Source of the DNA: CADEEN01 sp963706685
GTDB lineage: Bacteria; Pseudomonadota; Gammaproteobacteria; Burkholderiales; Burkholderiaceae_C
Length of the DNA: 64,000 nt
Assembly: GCA_963706685.1 (NCBI GenBank)
Contig: CAVPMY010000003.1
Span: 434,001 to 498,000, forward strand
Reading direction: 5' to 3'
In this document: one piece after another, positions 9,609-19,971 of the stretch
Layout: the number at the start of each line of letters is the position of its first letter
How positions within the stretch are numbered: the stretch's first letter is position 1
The notes under the pieces: model-generated
The model's input: only the letters and a program-made list of their open reading frames with translations
Told to the model about the DNA's origin: nothing
Database searches by the model: none
Position numbers and translations under genes: made by a program

Positions 9609-12600
9609 CTACATGCTTCTTCGGTATTGCCCGCCCACCTCGAACAGCGCATGGGTGATCTGACCGAGCGAGCACACGCGCACGGCGTCCATCAGCACCT
9701 CGAAGACGTTCTTGTTGTCGATCACCGCCTGCTGCAATCGCTCCAACATCGCCGGCGACTGCGCGGCATGGCGTGTCTGGAATTCACCCAGCCGCTTCAA
9801 CTGCGACTGCTTTTCTTCCTCGGTCGAACGCGCCAGCTCGATGTGGTCAGGCACGTTCTCGCCGTGTGGGTTGCGGAAGGTGTTGACGCCGATGATCGGG
9901 TACTCGCCGGTGTGCTTCTGCATCTCGTAGTGCATGCTCTCTTCCTGGATCTTGCCGCGCTGGTAGCCGGTTTCCATCGCGCCGAGCACGCCGCCGCGTT
10001 CGGCAATCTTCTCGAACTCGGTGAGCACGGCTTCTTCGACCAGCTCGGTCAGCTCGTCGATGACGAAGGCGCCCTGGTTCGGGTTCTCGTTCTTGGCCAG
10101 GCCCCATTCGCGGTTGATGATCATCTGGATCGCCATCGCGCGGCGCACGGACTCTTCAGTGGGCGTCGTGATGGCCTCGTCGTAGGCATTGGTGTGCAGG
10201 CTGTTGCAGTTGTCGTAGACCGCGATCAGCGCCTGCAGCGTGGTGCGGATGTCGTTGAAAGCGATCTCTTGCGCGTGCAATGAGCGGCCACTGGTCTGGA
10301 TGTGGTACTTCAGTTTCTGGCTGCGCTCGTTGGCGCCGTAGCGGTCGCGCATCGCGGTGGCCCAGATGCGGCGCGCCACGCGGCCCATCACCGTGTACTC
10401 CGGGTCCATGCCGTTGGAAAAGAAGAAGCTCAGGTTCGGCGCGAAGTCGTCGACGTGCATGCCGCGGGCCAGATACGCTTCGACGAAGGTGAAGCCGTTG
10501 GACAGCGTGAAGGCGAGCTGGCTGATCGGGTTGGCACCGGCCTCGGCGATGTGGTAGCCCGAGATGCTCACCGAGTAGAAGTTGCGCACGTCGTGGTGCA
10601 CGAAGTACTCGGCGATGTCGCCCATCACCTTGAGACTGAACTCTGTCGAGAAGATGCAGGTGTTCTGGCCCTGGTCTTCCTTCAAGATGTCGGCCTGCAC
10701 CGTGCCGCGCACATTGGCCAGCGTCCACTCGCGGATCTTGGCGGCTTCGGTGTCGGTGGGTTCTCTGCTGTTGTCGGCGCGGAACTTGTCGAGGTTCTGA
10801 TCGATCGCGCTGTTCATGAACATCGCCAGGATCGTCGGCGCGGGGCCGTTGATCGTCATGCTGACGCTGGTGCTCGGGTGGGTCAGGTCGAAGCCCGAAT
10901 ACAGCACCTTCAGATCGTCGAGTGTGGCGATCGACACGCCCGAGTTGCCGACCTTGCCGTAGATGTCGGGCCGCGGGTCCGGGTCGGCGCCGTAGAGCGT
11001 CACCGAGTCGAAGGCCGTGGACAGGCGCTTGGCCGGCAGGCCGGCGCTCACGACCTTGAAGCGTCGGTTGGTGCGAAACGCATCGCCCTCGCCGGCGAAC
11101 ATGCGCGTCGGGTCTTCGCCTTCGCGCTTGAAGGCAAACACACCCGAGGTGTAGGGGAAGCTGCCGGGCACGTTGTCGAGCAGCAGCCACTTCAGCAGTT
11201 CGCCGTGGTCTTCGTAGCTCGGCAGCACGACCTTGCGCACCTTGTTGCCCGACAGCGTGGTGTGCGTCAGCGCCGTGCGGATTTCCTTGTCGCGAATCTT
11301 GACGACGTACTCGTCACCGGCATAGGCCTTTTTCATGTCCGGCCACATCGCCAGCAGTTTTCTTGCATGCGGGTCGAGCTGCACCGCTCGCTCCTCGGCG
11401 AGCGCGAGCGCCGCTTCGGCCGCCCGCGGCTTGTCGGGCTTGCCGACCTTGAGCATGCGCGCTGCCTCGCGCAATTGCTGAACCTCGCGAGCGCATGTGG
11501 CCTGTTCGCGAGCGCGGCGTTTGTAGCCGCGCACCGCGTCGGCGATGTCGGCCAGGTAGCGCACGCGCGCAGGCGGCACGATCGGCACCTGGTGCGTGCT
11601 GTGGCGCGTCGACGTCGCCGGCAGGCGACCGGCTTGCAGTGCCAGCCCCTTGTCGGCCAGCCGCGCCTTGATCGCCTGATACAGCGCCGTCACGCCGTCG
11701 TCGTTGAAGCGGCTGGCCATGGTGCCGAAGACCGGCATGTCGTCGGCCGTCTGCTTGAAGGCTTCGCGGTTGCGCTGCACCTGCTTGGCCACGTCGCGCA
11801 ATGCGTCGGCCGCGCCCTTGCGGTCGAACTTGTTGATGGCGACGAACTCGGCGAAGTCGAGCATGTCGATTTTTTCCAGCTGGCTCGCCGCGCCGTACTC
11901 GGGCGTCATCACGTACAGCGGAATGTCGACATGCGGCACGATCGCCGCATTGCCCTGGCCGATGCCGCTGGTCTCGACGATCACCAGATCGAAGCCCGCC
12001 GCCTTGCAGGCCGCCAGCACCTCGGGCAGCGCGGGGCTGATCTCGCTGCCGGCTTCGCGCGTCGCCAGGCTGCGCATGAAGACGCGCTCGCCGTTGCGCC
12101 ACGGCGCGATGGCATTCATGCGGATGCGGTCGCCGAGCAACGCACCGCCGCTCTTGCGCCGGCTCGGGTCGATCGAGATGACGGCGATGCGCAGCGCATC
12201 GTCCTGGTCGAGCCGCAAGCGGCGGATCAGCTCGTCGGTCAGCGACGACTTGCCGGCGCCGCCGGTGCCGGTGACGCCGAGCACGGGTGTTGTCGATGTC
12301 TTTGCCGCGTCGTTCAGCGCCGACTTGAGCTTGGCATCGGCCGTGCCGTTCTCCAGCGCGGTGATCAGCTGCGCCAACGCACGCCACTGCTGCTCCGGGT
12401 TCTCGCGCCGCGTCGCCTCGGTGTGACCCGCCACACCGCCGACGCCCTTCGGTGCCTTGGCCGCGAGATCGACATCGCAGCGCATCACCATTTCACCGAT
12501 CATGCCCTGCAGGCCCATGCGCTGTCCGTCCTCCGGGCTGAAGATGCGCACGCCCTGGTCGGCGAGTTCGCGGATTTCCGCCGCCACGATGACGCCGCCG

Positions 12601-12924
12601 CCGCCGCCGAAGACCTGGATGTTCGCGCCGCCGCGCTGGCGCAGCAGCTCGACCATGTACTTGAAGTACTCGACATGCCCGCCCTGGTAGGAACTGACCG
12701 CGATGCCCTGCACGTCTTCCTGCAGCGCCGCGGTCACCGACCTCGTCGACCGAGCGGTTGTGGCCGAGGTGAATCACTTCTGCGCCCATGCCCATCAGGA
12801 TGCGCCGCATGATGTTGATCGCCGCGTCATGGCCGTCGAACAGCGAGGCCGCGGTGACGAAGCGCACCTTGTGCTTCGGGCGGTAGGCGGCCAGGGCCTT
12901 GTAGTCGGCGGCAAGCTCGGTCAT
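9609..12924 (-). CDS. icmF: Fused isobutyryl-CoA mutase IcmF, one frameshift
   Basis: An adenosylcobalamin-dependent acyl-CoA mutase fused to its own G-protein chaperone. It interconverts isobutyryl-CoA and n-butyryl-CoA, and known members also act on isovaleryl-/pivalyl-CoA. Order: B12-binding domain with the His ligand in SLFDGHDAAIN, a GTPase domain with P-loop GVTGTGGAGKSS, a linker, then the mutase TIM barrel (PDPRPDIYGKVGNSG, TSVSMTINGPAP). One extra G near 12736-12742 separates the first 60 residues (ending NRSVDEV) from the rest (VTAALQEDVQGIAV); corrected, the protein is about 1,104 residues, normal for IcmF. An 18-bp palindrome shared with liuR lies 38 bases upstream. Confidence 0.9.
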
Positions 12925-12961
12925 GGGCGTCGTTCCAGGCTGAGACGAGGGTCGAAGTTAC

Positions 12962-12979
12962 ATTGACGTTAACGTCAAT
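12962..12979. promoter_or_regulatory. 18-bp palindromic operator upstream of icmF (LiuR-type)
   Basis: ATTGACGTTAACGTCAAT is a perfect palindrome between the divergent icmF gene and the gene at 13068. The half sites ATTGACGT/ACGTCAAT are identical to those at 33265-33282 before the MerR-family gene; only the two central bases differ (TA versus AT). It is therefore probably bound by that regulator. Confidence 0.7.
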
Positions 12980-13067
12980 TGTCGATGATGCCACCGCTTC
13001 CGAACGGTCAGTGCCCTAGGTTTGCGCTGAGGGCGGCGGCGGCGCTTTTTCATCACAATCGCCACCC

Positions 13068-13694
13068 ATGCCGACGCTGCCCGCCCCGCTGCCCTCGACA
13101 CCTGCCGCCCTGCCCGTGCTGTCGCTCGTGGTGCCGCAACGCACGCCGGCCGGTCAGGCCGCGCTGGCGCGCCGCACGCGCGAGCTGACGCCACGACAGC
13201 GCACCACCTTGTTCATGGTCGACGGCAAGCGCAGCGTCGACATCGTGCTTGCGCTGGCAGCGCAGGCCGGCGCCAAGGCCATGGATTTTTCCGAGCTGGT
13301 GACGCTCGGCCTGGTGACCACGCCGGGGCTGCAGGATGTCTCTGTGATTTCGGATTCGTCGGTGCTGCCATCGTCGCAGTCCTTGCATGGCGATTCGACC
13401 TGGAATCAGCTGCCGGACGAAGCTGCGCCGCAGTCCCTCGTCGACGCGCCCCTGGCGGAGGCGCGCGCGCTGCTGATGCGTGCCGTGCGCAGCGCCGCGC
13501 CACTGACCGGCACACTGACGCTGCTGCGCCTGAGGCGAGCCGCCAGCCGCGCCGAACTCGAAGCCCTGCTCGACGAGGTCGAACAGCGCCTGCGCAAACC
13601 GCACCGCAGCGTGATCGCTGCGCAGACGCTGCGCCATGTGCGGCATTTGCTGAGCCTGCCGGCGAACACCGTCTCGGTGTCCGCAAGCCGCTGA
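13068..13694 (+). CDS. Hypothetical protein co-transcribed with coaX
   Basis: 208 residues, not recognised. The N-terminus is Pro/Ala-rich. Next comes a conserved-looking segment (ARRTRELTPRQRTTLFMVDG and FSELVTLGLV), a Ser-rich linker, and a C-terminal helical part with Arg/Glu heptads (AASRAELEALLDEVEQRLR). The RQRTTLFMVDGKRSV motif occurs in small regulatory-type proteins of Burkholderiales, but I cannot assign a function. No signal peptide or TM segment. Its TGA shares one base with the coaX ATG, so the two are translationally coupled. Confidence 0.6.
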   Translation: MPTLPAPLPSTPAALPVLSLVVPQRTPAGQAALARRTRELTPRQRTTLFMVDGKRSVDIVLALAAQAGAKAMDFSELVTLGLVTTPGLQDVSVISDSSVLPSSQSLHGDSTWNQLPDEAAPQSLVDAPLAEARALLMRAVRSAAPLTGTLTLLRLRRAASRAELEALLDEVEQRLRKPHRSVIAAQTLRHVRHLLSLPANTVSVSASR

Positions 13695-14461
13695 TGTTTC
13701 TGGCCATCGACATCGGCAACACGCGCCTGAAATGGGCGCTGTACGAGGCCGCGCGGCCCGGCGCGCTGTTGCAGGCCAGCGGCGCCGCCTTTCAGGAAAC
13801 CATCGACACGCTGGCCGAAGGCGCCTGGCGCGACCTGCCGGCGCCGGCGGCCATGCTCGGCAGCAACGTTGCCGGCGAAGCGGTGCGGCGGCGTGTCGAA
13901 GAACAACTCGAGTTGTGGGACATCGAGCCGCGCTGGATCGTGCCCAGCGCGCATGCCGCCGATGTCGTCAACGGCTATGACCACCCGGCGCGGCTGGGGG
14001 CCGACCGTTGGGCGGCGCTGGCCGGCGCGCGCTGGCATGTGTTGCGACGCGGTCAGCCGCAGCCGGCGCTGGTGGTGATGGTCGGCACCGCCGTCACGGT
14101 CGATTCGCTCGATGCGCAGGGAAACTTTCTCGGCGGCTTGATCCTGCCGGGCTTTGGCCTGATGTTGCGCGCGCTCGAACAAGGCACTTCGGGCCTGCGC
14201 GTGCCGACCGGCGAGGTCGTCGATTTCCCGACCAACACCAGCGACGCGCTGATGAGTGGCGGCGCGCATGCACTGGCCGGCGCCATCGAGCGCATTCACC
14301 GCCGACTCGTCGCGCATTGCGGCGGCCGAGCGCCGCTGTGCCTGATGACCGGCGGCGCCGCCGTGAAGATGGCGCCGATCACCGACCTGGCCTTCGAGAC
14401 GATCGACTCGTTGATCTTCGACGGACTGCTGGCGTTGCAGGCCGAGCGGCAGGCCGGCTGA
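13694..14461 (+). CDS. coaX: Type III pantothenate kinase
   Basis: Phosphorylates pantothenate, the first step of coenzyme A synthesis. The 255-residue protein begins with the phosphate-binding motif FLAIDIGNTRLKWALY and has GADRWAALAGARW and VMVGTAVTVDSLD, which mark the CoaX (ASKHA-fold) family rather than CoaA. Length is normal. It overlaps the upstream hypothetical gene by one base (TGATG) and ends inside a hairpin shared with the convergent acylase gene. Confidence 0.9.
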   Translation: MFLAIDIGNTRLKWALYEAARPGALLQASGAAFQETIDTLAEGAWRDLPAPAAMLGSNVAGEAVRRRVEEQLELWDIEPRWIVPSAHAADVVNGYDHPARLGADRWAALAGARWHVLRRGQPQPALVVMVGTAVTVDSLDAQGNFLGGLILPGFGLMLRALEQGTSGLRVPTGEVVDFPTNTSDALMSGGAHALAGAIERIHRRLVAHCGGRAPLCLMTGGAAVKMAPITDLAFETIDSLIFDGLLALQAERQAG

Positions 14462-14480
14462 CGCGGCTGCGTGCGTCAGC
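14457..14480. terminator. Hairpin containing both convergent stop codons
   Basis: GCTGACGC (14457-14464) pairs perfectly with GCGTCAGC (14473-14480) around an 8-base loop. The coaX stop (14459-14461) and the stop of the convergent acylase gene (14476-14478) lie in the two arms. There is no U-tract. It could serve as a bidirectional end or RNA stabiliser. Confidence 0.4.
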
Positions 14481-17298
14481 GCGACGGGCGCAGCAGCACG
14501 ACGCGCTGCGCGCCGCGCAATGATTCGCCGATGCCGAGTGCCAGCGGCACCGTTTCGTTGGCCAGCCACTGCGGCAGGAACAATGTGTAGTTCGGGTCGC
14601 CGAGCACGCCGCTGGTGCCGCCGGCCCAGATCGACTCGGCGTGCGTGCGGCCGCGGCCGACCTCACCGACGAAGCGCCGCACCGGCCCCGAGCCGAACAT
14701 GAAGCCGTTGAGCGTCGCCGCACGGGCGCTGTGCGACGACGCATCGACCGTCGAGAAGCCGCCGTCGGTGGGGATGCCGGCGAGCCCGGCCAGCGGCGCC
14801 GGGAAGGCGCCACCGGCGGGCGGCACCGAGAACGGACCACCGAGCGGGTGCGCGAAAACGATGCGGTGCAGTTTGCCCCAGCGGTAGTCGAGCTGGTTCG
14901 TCGAGTTGGCGAACGCCGGCTTGAACTCGTCGCTGGCCAGCAGCGTCAGTGCCTCGCGCAGGCTTCGCAGCAGCACGACATCGCGCCGGTCCGCAGCACT
15001 GGCCACACCGGGCACGTTGAAGAAGTTGATGCCCGAGGCGCCGACGCCGCCCCGCGCGTCGAAGGTGTCGAGCAGGTGACGCAGCGCATTGACCACCTCC
15101 TGGCTGCCGGGCAGCGGCAGGCCGCTGGGCCGCAGGGCAGCGTCGATCGTGTTGGCGATGGCGCGGCTGCGCCACACGGCGTAGATCGTCGCAGCCACGG
15201 CGTTGTGAACTTGGGCCGCCGACGGCGGCACGCCGGCGGGCTTGCCGGCATCCCAGCCTTCGGCCAGACCGGTGGGTGTGGAGTGATCCCACGCGGCCAG
15301 CCGTGACACGGCCTCGGCAGTGGCGGCGTCGGCGCCCAGAGCCGCCAGTGTCGGGTCGGCGCCCGTTGCGCGCGAACGTGAGAAAGCATTGACGATCCAC
15401 GGCGCGAAGTACTCGGCGTCGCGCAGCTTCACATCGGCCTGGATCGACTGCATCGCCTCAAAACTGATGCGGGCGCGCTGCGCGATCTCGTTGCGGATGC
15501 GATCGCTGATGCGGCCGGCGCGAAACCCGCGGTCCCAGGCGTAAGCCAGGTAGAAGATGCCGCCGCCGGGGCGCAGCGTGTTCAATGGCTCGTTGTCGAG
15601 CGTCAGCCCGGCCGGATCGTTGTTGGCATTGACCAACCAGCCGGCCGGCGGGTTGACGATCTGCGGCATCTCGGCAAACGGCAGCACCGCATAGGCCAGC
15701 GCCTGGTCGGCCGGCGGGCGGGGCTCGGCGATCCATTCATTGCCGCCTTGGCCGTTGCGGATGAACCAGGGCGGCAGACCGTTGACCGTACCGGCCTGCA
15801 GGTCTTCGCGCAGCGGCATTTCGCCGGTCGTGAAGTAGGCGATGTTGCCGCGCTCGTCGGCATAGACGAAGTTCTGCGAACCGAAGTCGAAGGCCTGCAG
15901 CGCGGCCTTGAAGCCGGCGAGGTCGCGCGCGCGGTTGATCCGGGCAAAGCTGTCGAGTTCGCGCGTCGGCGAAAAACCCGCGTACTGCACCGACAGCGCG
16001 CTGCCGGTGGCTTGATCGAACGAGACGATCGGGCCGTTGTTGCGCCGCGGCACGATCAGCGTTGCCGCCGGAATGGCGCCGCCCGGCGGCACCACGGCCA
16101 CATCGTCGGCAATGCCGTTGCCCGGCCGGTTGGCGCGAAAGACCTCGGGGATCGGGATCACATGCTCGAGCCGGCCCTGGTAGAGCGTCGACAGGCCGCT
16201 CGGCGACGCCGGGTCGGGCACGACCTGCTCCTGGAAGGTATCGGTGACGTCGATGGCGTTGTTGGTCGTGCCCCAGGCGATGTGGCGGTTGTAGCCCTGC
16301 ACGACACCCGGGATGCCGGCAAAGCCGCTGCCGAAGACTTCGAGCCGGCCGAACGCCGACAGGCCCATCGGGTAGAAGGTCGATGGCGTGCCGAGCGAGA
16401 GGTGCGGGTCGTTGGCGATCATCGGCCGGCCGTTGGCCGACAGGCGCGCGCTCACCGCCCACAGGTTCGAGCCGTCGCGGCGGTCGCGGTCGCGGATGCG
16501 CTGGAACAGCGGGATGTCGCGCAGCTTGTCGCCCCACTGCCGGGCCTGCTCGAGTGCGCGCTGTAGTGATATCGGGTCGATCTCGCGGTGTTCGTGGCGG
16601 CCAAGACCGCCCCTGCGGCGCGCGCGCGGCACCGACGCATCGGGCACCGTCGCGGCGCTGTCGAACGGCGCCGCGCGGTCGAGGTCTTCGGCAAACAGCG
16701 CTTGCCCATCGAAGCCCAGCGCCCGACCGGCCGCAATGTAGGACTGCAAGGTGATCGTGGCGTCGGTATCGAGGTCGAACGAGAGGCTGAAGGCGATCAG
16801 CTTGGCGACGACCACGCTGTCGGCATCGGTCCACGGATCGGCGCGCGTCAGTTCGAGCGCGCCGTATTCGGGCGGCAGCGGGTTGGCGGCGAGCCAGGCA
16901 TTGACGCCGCGCGTGTAGGCGGCGACCCCACTGCGCGTGGCCAGGCTGAGCGCGGCCAGCGAGCGCTCGGCCGCGCGGCGCAGGCCGATGGTGCGCAACT
17001 GCACGTCGCTGCCCAAGGCCGCGGCGCCGAGCAGTTCGGCCAGGGTACCGCTGGCGATGCGCCGGTTCTGGTCCATCTGGAAAAAACGATCACGCGCATG
17101 CACCCAACCCTGCAGGAAGTACAGGTCAGGCTCGTTGACGGCGGCGACATGGGTGATGCCGCTGGCATCGGTGATCAACAGTGCCGGCGCCTGCAAGCCG
17201 GCTTGGGTCTGCGGCTCGACCCGGCGCTCGGCGAGCGCTGGCGTGGAACAAGCCAAGGCGATCAGCGCGCAGCCGACGGCTGCCGAGTATCGATGCAT
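14476..17298 (-). CDS. Penicillin acylase family protein (Ntn hydrolase), exported
   Basis: An amidase or acylase precursor of 940 residues, long for the family (commonly 750-850). It starts at ATG 17298 with a Sec signal peptide ending STPALA-ER. An alpha chain follows (YFLQGWVHARDRFFQMDQNR). The autocatalytic nucleophile is the Ser of RDGSNLWAVSA, and the beta chain contains HLSLGTPSTFYPMGL and WGTTNNAIDVTDTF. The protein would act in the periplasm after self-cleavage. Substrate cannot be told from sequence: beta-lactam, N-acyl-homoserine lactone or other amides are possible. It stands as a single gene. Confidence 0.8.
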   Translation of the reverse strand: MHRYSAAVGCALIALACSTPALAERRVEPQTQAGLQAPALLITDASGITHVAAVNEPDLYFLQGWVHARDRFFQMDQNRRIASGTLAELLGAAALGSDVQLRTIGLRRAAERSLAALSLATRSGVAAYTRGVNAWLAANPLPPEYGALELTRADPWTDADSVVVAKLIAFSLSFDLDTDATITLQSYIAAGRALGFDGQALFAEDLDRAAPFDSAATVPDASVPRARRRGGLGRHEHREIDPISLQRALEQARQWGDKLRDIPLFQRIRDRDRRDGSNLWAVSARLSANGRPMIANDPHLSLGTPSTFYPMGLSAFGRLEVFGSGFAGIPGVVQGYNRHIAWGTTNNAIDVTDTFQEQVVPDPASPSGLSTLYQGRLEHVIPIPEVFRANRPGNGIADDVAVVPPGGAIPAATLIVPRRNNGPIVSFDQATGSALSVQYAGFSPTRELDSFARINRARDLAGFKAALQAFDFGSQNFVYADERGNIAYFTTGEMPLREDLQAGTVNGLPPWFIRNGQGGNEWIAEPRPPADQALAYAVLPFAEMPQIVNPPAGWLVNANNDPAGLTLDNEPLNTLRPGGGIFYLAYAWDRGFRAGRISDRIRNEIAQRARISFEAMQSIQADVKLRDAEYFAPWIVNAFSRSRATGADPTLAALGADAATAEAVSRLAAWDHSTPTGLAEGWDAGKPAGVPPSAAQVHNAVAATIYAVWRSRAIANTIDAALRPSGLPLPGSQEVVNALRHLLDTFDARGGVGASGINFFNVPGVASAADRRDVVLLRSLREALTLLASDEFKPAFANSTNQLDYRWGKLHRIVFAHPLGGPFSVPPAGGAFPAPLAGLAGIPTDGGFSTVDASSHSARAATLNGFMFGSGPVRRFVGEVGRGRTHAESIWAGGTSGVLGDPNYTLFLPQWLANETVPLALGIGESLRGAQRVVLLRPSR

Positions 17299-17499
17299 GA
17301 TGACTCTCCAGCTCGCCTGCAGGAATGACGGTTCGGCCAGGCGCCAGCGCACGATACGCCGCGCTGAGGCGCCCTACAAGCCCGCAAAGACCACAGCCGC
17401 CCTTGTCCGAGCACCAGCCAGCGAGCGCATCTATTGCTCCAAGCGCCTATGATGTTCACGCCCGCTGTGCGCCGGGCATGTCTGTTCTATCGGCCCGCG

Positions 17500-17946
17500 A
17501 TGTCATCCTCGCCTCCCCCGGACCCCTTGGCTGCCGACGTGCGCGGCAAGGTGCTCTACATCGAAGACGTCGATGTCAACTTCGCGGTCGTCGAGGCCGG
17601 CTTGGCCGAATGCACGGGAGTGCAACTGATCCGCGCGGCGACCGGGCTCGAGGGCGTGCGCCTGGTGCGCAGCGAGCAGCCGGACTTCGTGCTGCTGGAC
17701 ATGCACCTGCCCGACATCTCCGGCCTCGAGGTCGTGCGCCGGCTCAGCGAGGACATCGAAGCGCGCCGGCTGCGCGTGACGATCCTCACCGGCGACGAGT
17801 TGACGATGGATGTCATCAAGGCGATGAGCCTCGGTGCGTTCGAGTACTGGATCAAGCCGGTGGACGTTCGCGTGCTCAAGGACGGCGTGCGCCGTGCCCT
17901 GACCGGCAAGCGGCCCGACCCGGCACGCACGCTGACACCGCGCTGA
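17500..17946 (+). CDS. Single-domain response regulator
   Basis: 148 residues, essentially one receiver domain. The acidic pair is in VLYIEDVDVNFAVVE, the phospho-acceptor Asp in FVLLDMHLPDISGLEV, Thr in VTILTGDE and the conserved Lys in YWIKPVDV. There is no output domain, so it probably works by protein contact. The ATG at 17500 was preferred over upstream starts, which would add a tail not typical of receivers. No histidine kinase gene is adjacent. Confidence 0.75.
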   Translation: MSSSPPPDPLAADVRGKVLYIEDVDVNFAVVEAGLAECTGVQLIRAATGLEGVRLVRSEQPDFVLLDMHLPDISGLEVVRRLSEDIEARRLRVTILTGDELTMDVIKAMSLGAFEYWIKPVDVRVLKDGVRRALTGKRPDPARTLTPR

Positions 17947-17958
17947 TTCGGCGCAGAC

Positions 17959-19302
17959 TCAAAGCACGTAGCGCGACAGATCCTCGTTGCTGGCCAGGGC
18001 CGCCAGCTTCGCGTCGACCTGCGCAGCGTCCAGCGTCACCGTGCTGCCGCTGCGATCGGGTGCATCGAAACTGATCTCGTCGAGCAGCCGCTCCATCACC
18101 GTGGCCAGGCGGCGCGCACCGATGTTCTCGGTGCGCTCGTTGACCTCGCAGGCGATCTGCGCAATGCGGCGAATCGCCGACGGCGTCAGCTCGAGCGTCA
18201 CGCCTTCGGTGGCCAGCAGCGCCTGGTACTGCTTGACCAGGCTGGCCTGCGTGCTCTTGAGGATGGCTTCGAAATCATCGACCGTCAGCGATGCCAGTTC
18301 GACGCGGATCGGCAGGCGGCCCTGCAGCTCGGGAATCAGATCGCTCGGCTTGGCCAGGTGAAACGCGCCCGAGGCGATGAACAGGATGTGGTCGGTCTTG
18401 ACCGGCCCGTACTTGGTGCTCACCGTCGTGCCTTCGACCAGCGGCAGCAGGTCGCGCTGCACGCCCTGGCGGCTGACATCGGCGCCGCTGGTCTCCGAGC
18501 GCGTCGCCACCTTGTCGATCTCGTCGATGAAGACGATGCCGTTGCCCTCGGCGTTGGCCAGCGCCGCAGTGCGGATTTCGTCTTCATTGACGAGCTTGGC
18601 GGCCTCTTCCTCGGTGAGCTGCGTCAACGCCTGACCGATCGGCAGTTTGCGTGTCTTCTTCTTGCCGCCGCCGATCTGCGAGAACAGGCCCTTCAATTGC
18701 TCGGCCATTTCTTCCATGCCCTGCGGGCCCAGCACCTCGAGCATCTGTCGCGGCGCTTCGAGCTCGACATCGACCACCTTGTCGTCGAGCGTGCCCTCGC
18801 GCAAGCGCTTGCGCATCACCTGGCGCGCGGTGTTGTCGACGCTGGGCTGAGGCTCGGACTCGCCGAAGCCTGAGCGCGGGTCCCGTGGCGGCGGCACCAG
18901 GATGTCGAGTACGCGGTCTTCGGCTGCGTCCTGCGCCTGGCGGCGGCGCGTGCGCATCTGCTGCTCTCGCTCCTGCTTGACGGCCACATCGACCAGATCG
19001 CGAATGATCGCATCGACGTCCTTGCCGACGTAGCCGACCTCGGTGAACTTGGTCGCTTCGACCTTGATGAACGGCGCGTCGGCCAGCTTGGCCAGGCGGC
19101 GCGCGATCTCGGTCTTGCCGACACCGGTCGGGCCGATCATCAGGATGTTCTTCGGCGTGATCTCGCTGCGCAGCGCCCCGTCGACCTGCTGTCGCCGCCA
19201 GCGGTTGCGCAAGGCGATGGCAACGGCGCGTTTGGCGTCGGCCTGGCCGACGATGTGGCGGTCGAGCTCGGAAACGATCTCCTTGGGGGTCATCGAACTC
19301 AT
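17959..19302 (-). CDS. hslU: ATP-dependent protease ATPase subunit HslU
   Basis: The AAA+ unfoldase that feeds substrates to HslV. 447 residues, usual length. Walker A is GPTGVGKTE (about residues 57-65), Walker B is GIVFIDEIDK, sensor and arginine-finger regions are present, and the C-terminus ends DLSRYVL, which docks into HslV. The start MSSMTPKEIV at 19302 lies 7 bases after the hslV stop; an ATG at 19293 is possible. It is co-transcribed with hslV as is standard. Confidence 0.95.
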   Translation of the reverse strand: MSSMTPKEIVSELDRHIVGQADAKRAVAIALRNRWRRQQVDGALRSEITPKNILMIGPTGVGKTEIARRLAKLADAPFIKVEATKFTEVGYVGKDVDAIIRDLVDVAVKQEREQQMRTRRRQAQDAAEDRVLDILVPPPRDPRSGFGESEPQPSVDNTARQVMRKRLREGTLDDKVVDVELEAPRQMLEVLGPQGMEEMAEQLKGLFSQIGGGKKKTRKLPIGQALTQLTEEEAAKLVNEDEIRTAALANAEGNGIVFIDEIDKVATRSETSGADVSRQGVQRDLLPLVEGTTVSTKYGPVKTDHILFIASGAFHLAKPSDLIPELQGRLPIRVELASLTVDDFEAILKSTQASLVKQYQALLATEGVTLELTPSAIRRIAQIACEVNERTENIGARRLATVMERLLDEISFDAPDRSGSTVTLDAAQVDAKLAALASNEDLSRYVL

Positions 19303-19309
19303 GTCGTGC

Positions 19310-19849
19310 TCATTCCAGCACCTCGATCGTGTGCTGATCGTTGGTGTAGATGCACAGCTCGCCGGCAATCTGCAGCGACTGTTTGACGATGTCCGGCGCG
19401 GCCAGCGTGCTGTGCTCGAGCAAGGCGCGCGCGGCGGCTTGTGCATAAGCGCCGCCCGAGCCGATCGAGACAATGCCGAGTTCAGGCTCCAGCACATCGC
19501 CATTGCCGGTGACGATCAGCGAATGCTCCTTGTCGGCCACGGCGAGCATGGCTTCCAGGCGGCGCAGCACGCGGTCGGTGCGCCAGTCCTTGGTCAGCTC
19601 GACGGCGGCGCGCAGCAGATGGCCCTGGTGCTTTTCGAGCTTGGCCTCGAAACGCTCGAAGAGCGTGAACGCGTCGGCCGTGGCGCCGGCAAATCCAGCG
19701 AGCACGCGATCGTGGTGCAGCTTGCGCACCTTGCGCGCCGTGGCCTTGACGACGATGTTGCCGAGCGTGACCTGGCCGTCGCCGCCGAGCGCGACCACGC
19801 CGTCGCGGCGCACCGACAGGATGGTTGTGCCGTGATAAGTGGGTTCCAT
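19310..19849 (-). CDS. hslV: ATP-dependent protease peptidase subunit HslV
   Basis: A threonine protease of the proteasome-related HslVU complex in the cytoplasm. 179 residues. The short propeptide MEPTYHG precedes the catalytic Thr of TTILSVRR, and GIVSIGSGGAYAQAAA is conserved. The ATG at 19849 gives the canonical N-terminus. The gene lies directly upstream of hslU. A C-rich repeat separates it from the STAS gene upstream. Confidence 0.95.
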   Translation of the reverse strand: MEPTYHGTTILSVRRDGVVALGGDGQVTLGNIVVKATARKVRKLHHDRVLAGFAGATADAFTLFERFEAKLEKHQGHLLRAAVELTKDWRTDRVLRRLEAMLAVADKEHSLIVTGNGDVLEPELGIVSIGSGGAYAQAAARALLEHSTLAAPDIVKQSLQIAGELCIYTNDQHTIEVLE

Positions 19850-19854
19850 GTCAG

Positions 19855-19923
19855 TGCCGCCGGGCCGCCCCAAGGGACTGACGCGCGCCCTCGGGGGGCA
19901 GCGAGCGGAGCGAGCGTGGGGGT
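19855..19923. repeat. C-rich intergenic repeat, inverted copy
   Basis: The segment between the hslV start and the STAS gene is a close reverse-complement relative of the element at 431-511: GCCGGGCCGCCCCAAGG, then a CCCTCGGGGGGC core, then GCGAGCGGAGCGAGCGTGGG. Shared order and spacing of these blocks identify the same family. Confidence 0.65.
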
Positions 19924-19971
19924 GAACTCATTCGTCTCAGCTTGGGGCCGGTGGCCGCCGTTCAAGTCCGC

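Noticed and set aside
10302..12812. 836-residue plus-strand open frame opposite icmF
   Set aside because: Antisense shadow; all domain motifs are on the minus strand.
17240..17298. Lipoprotein signal (LAC) in the penicillin-acylase precursor
   Set aside because: The residue pattern before Cys does not fit a good lipobox, and a standard Sec cleavage site (ALA-ER) follows.
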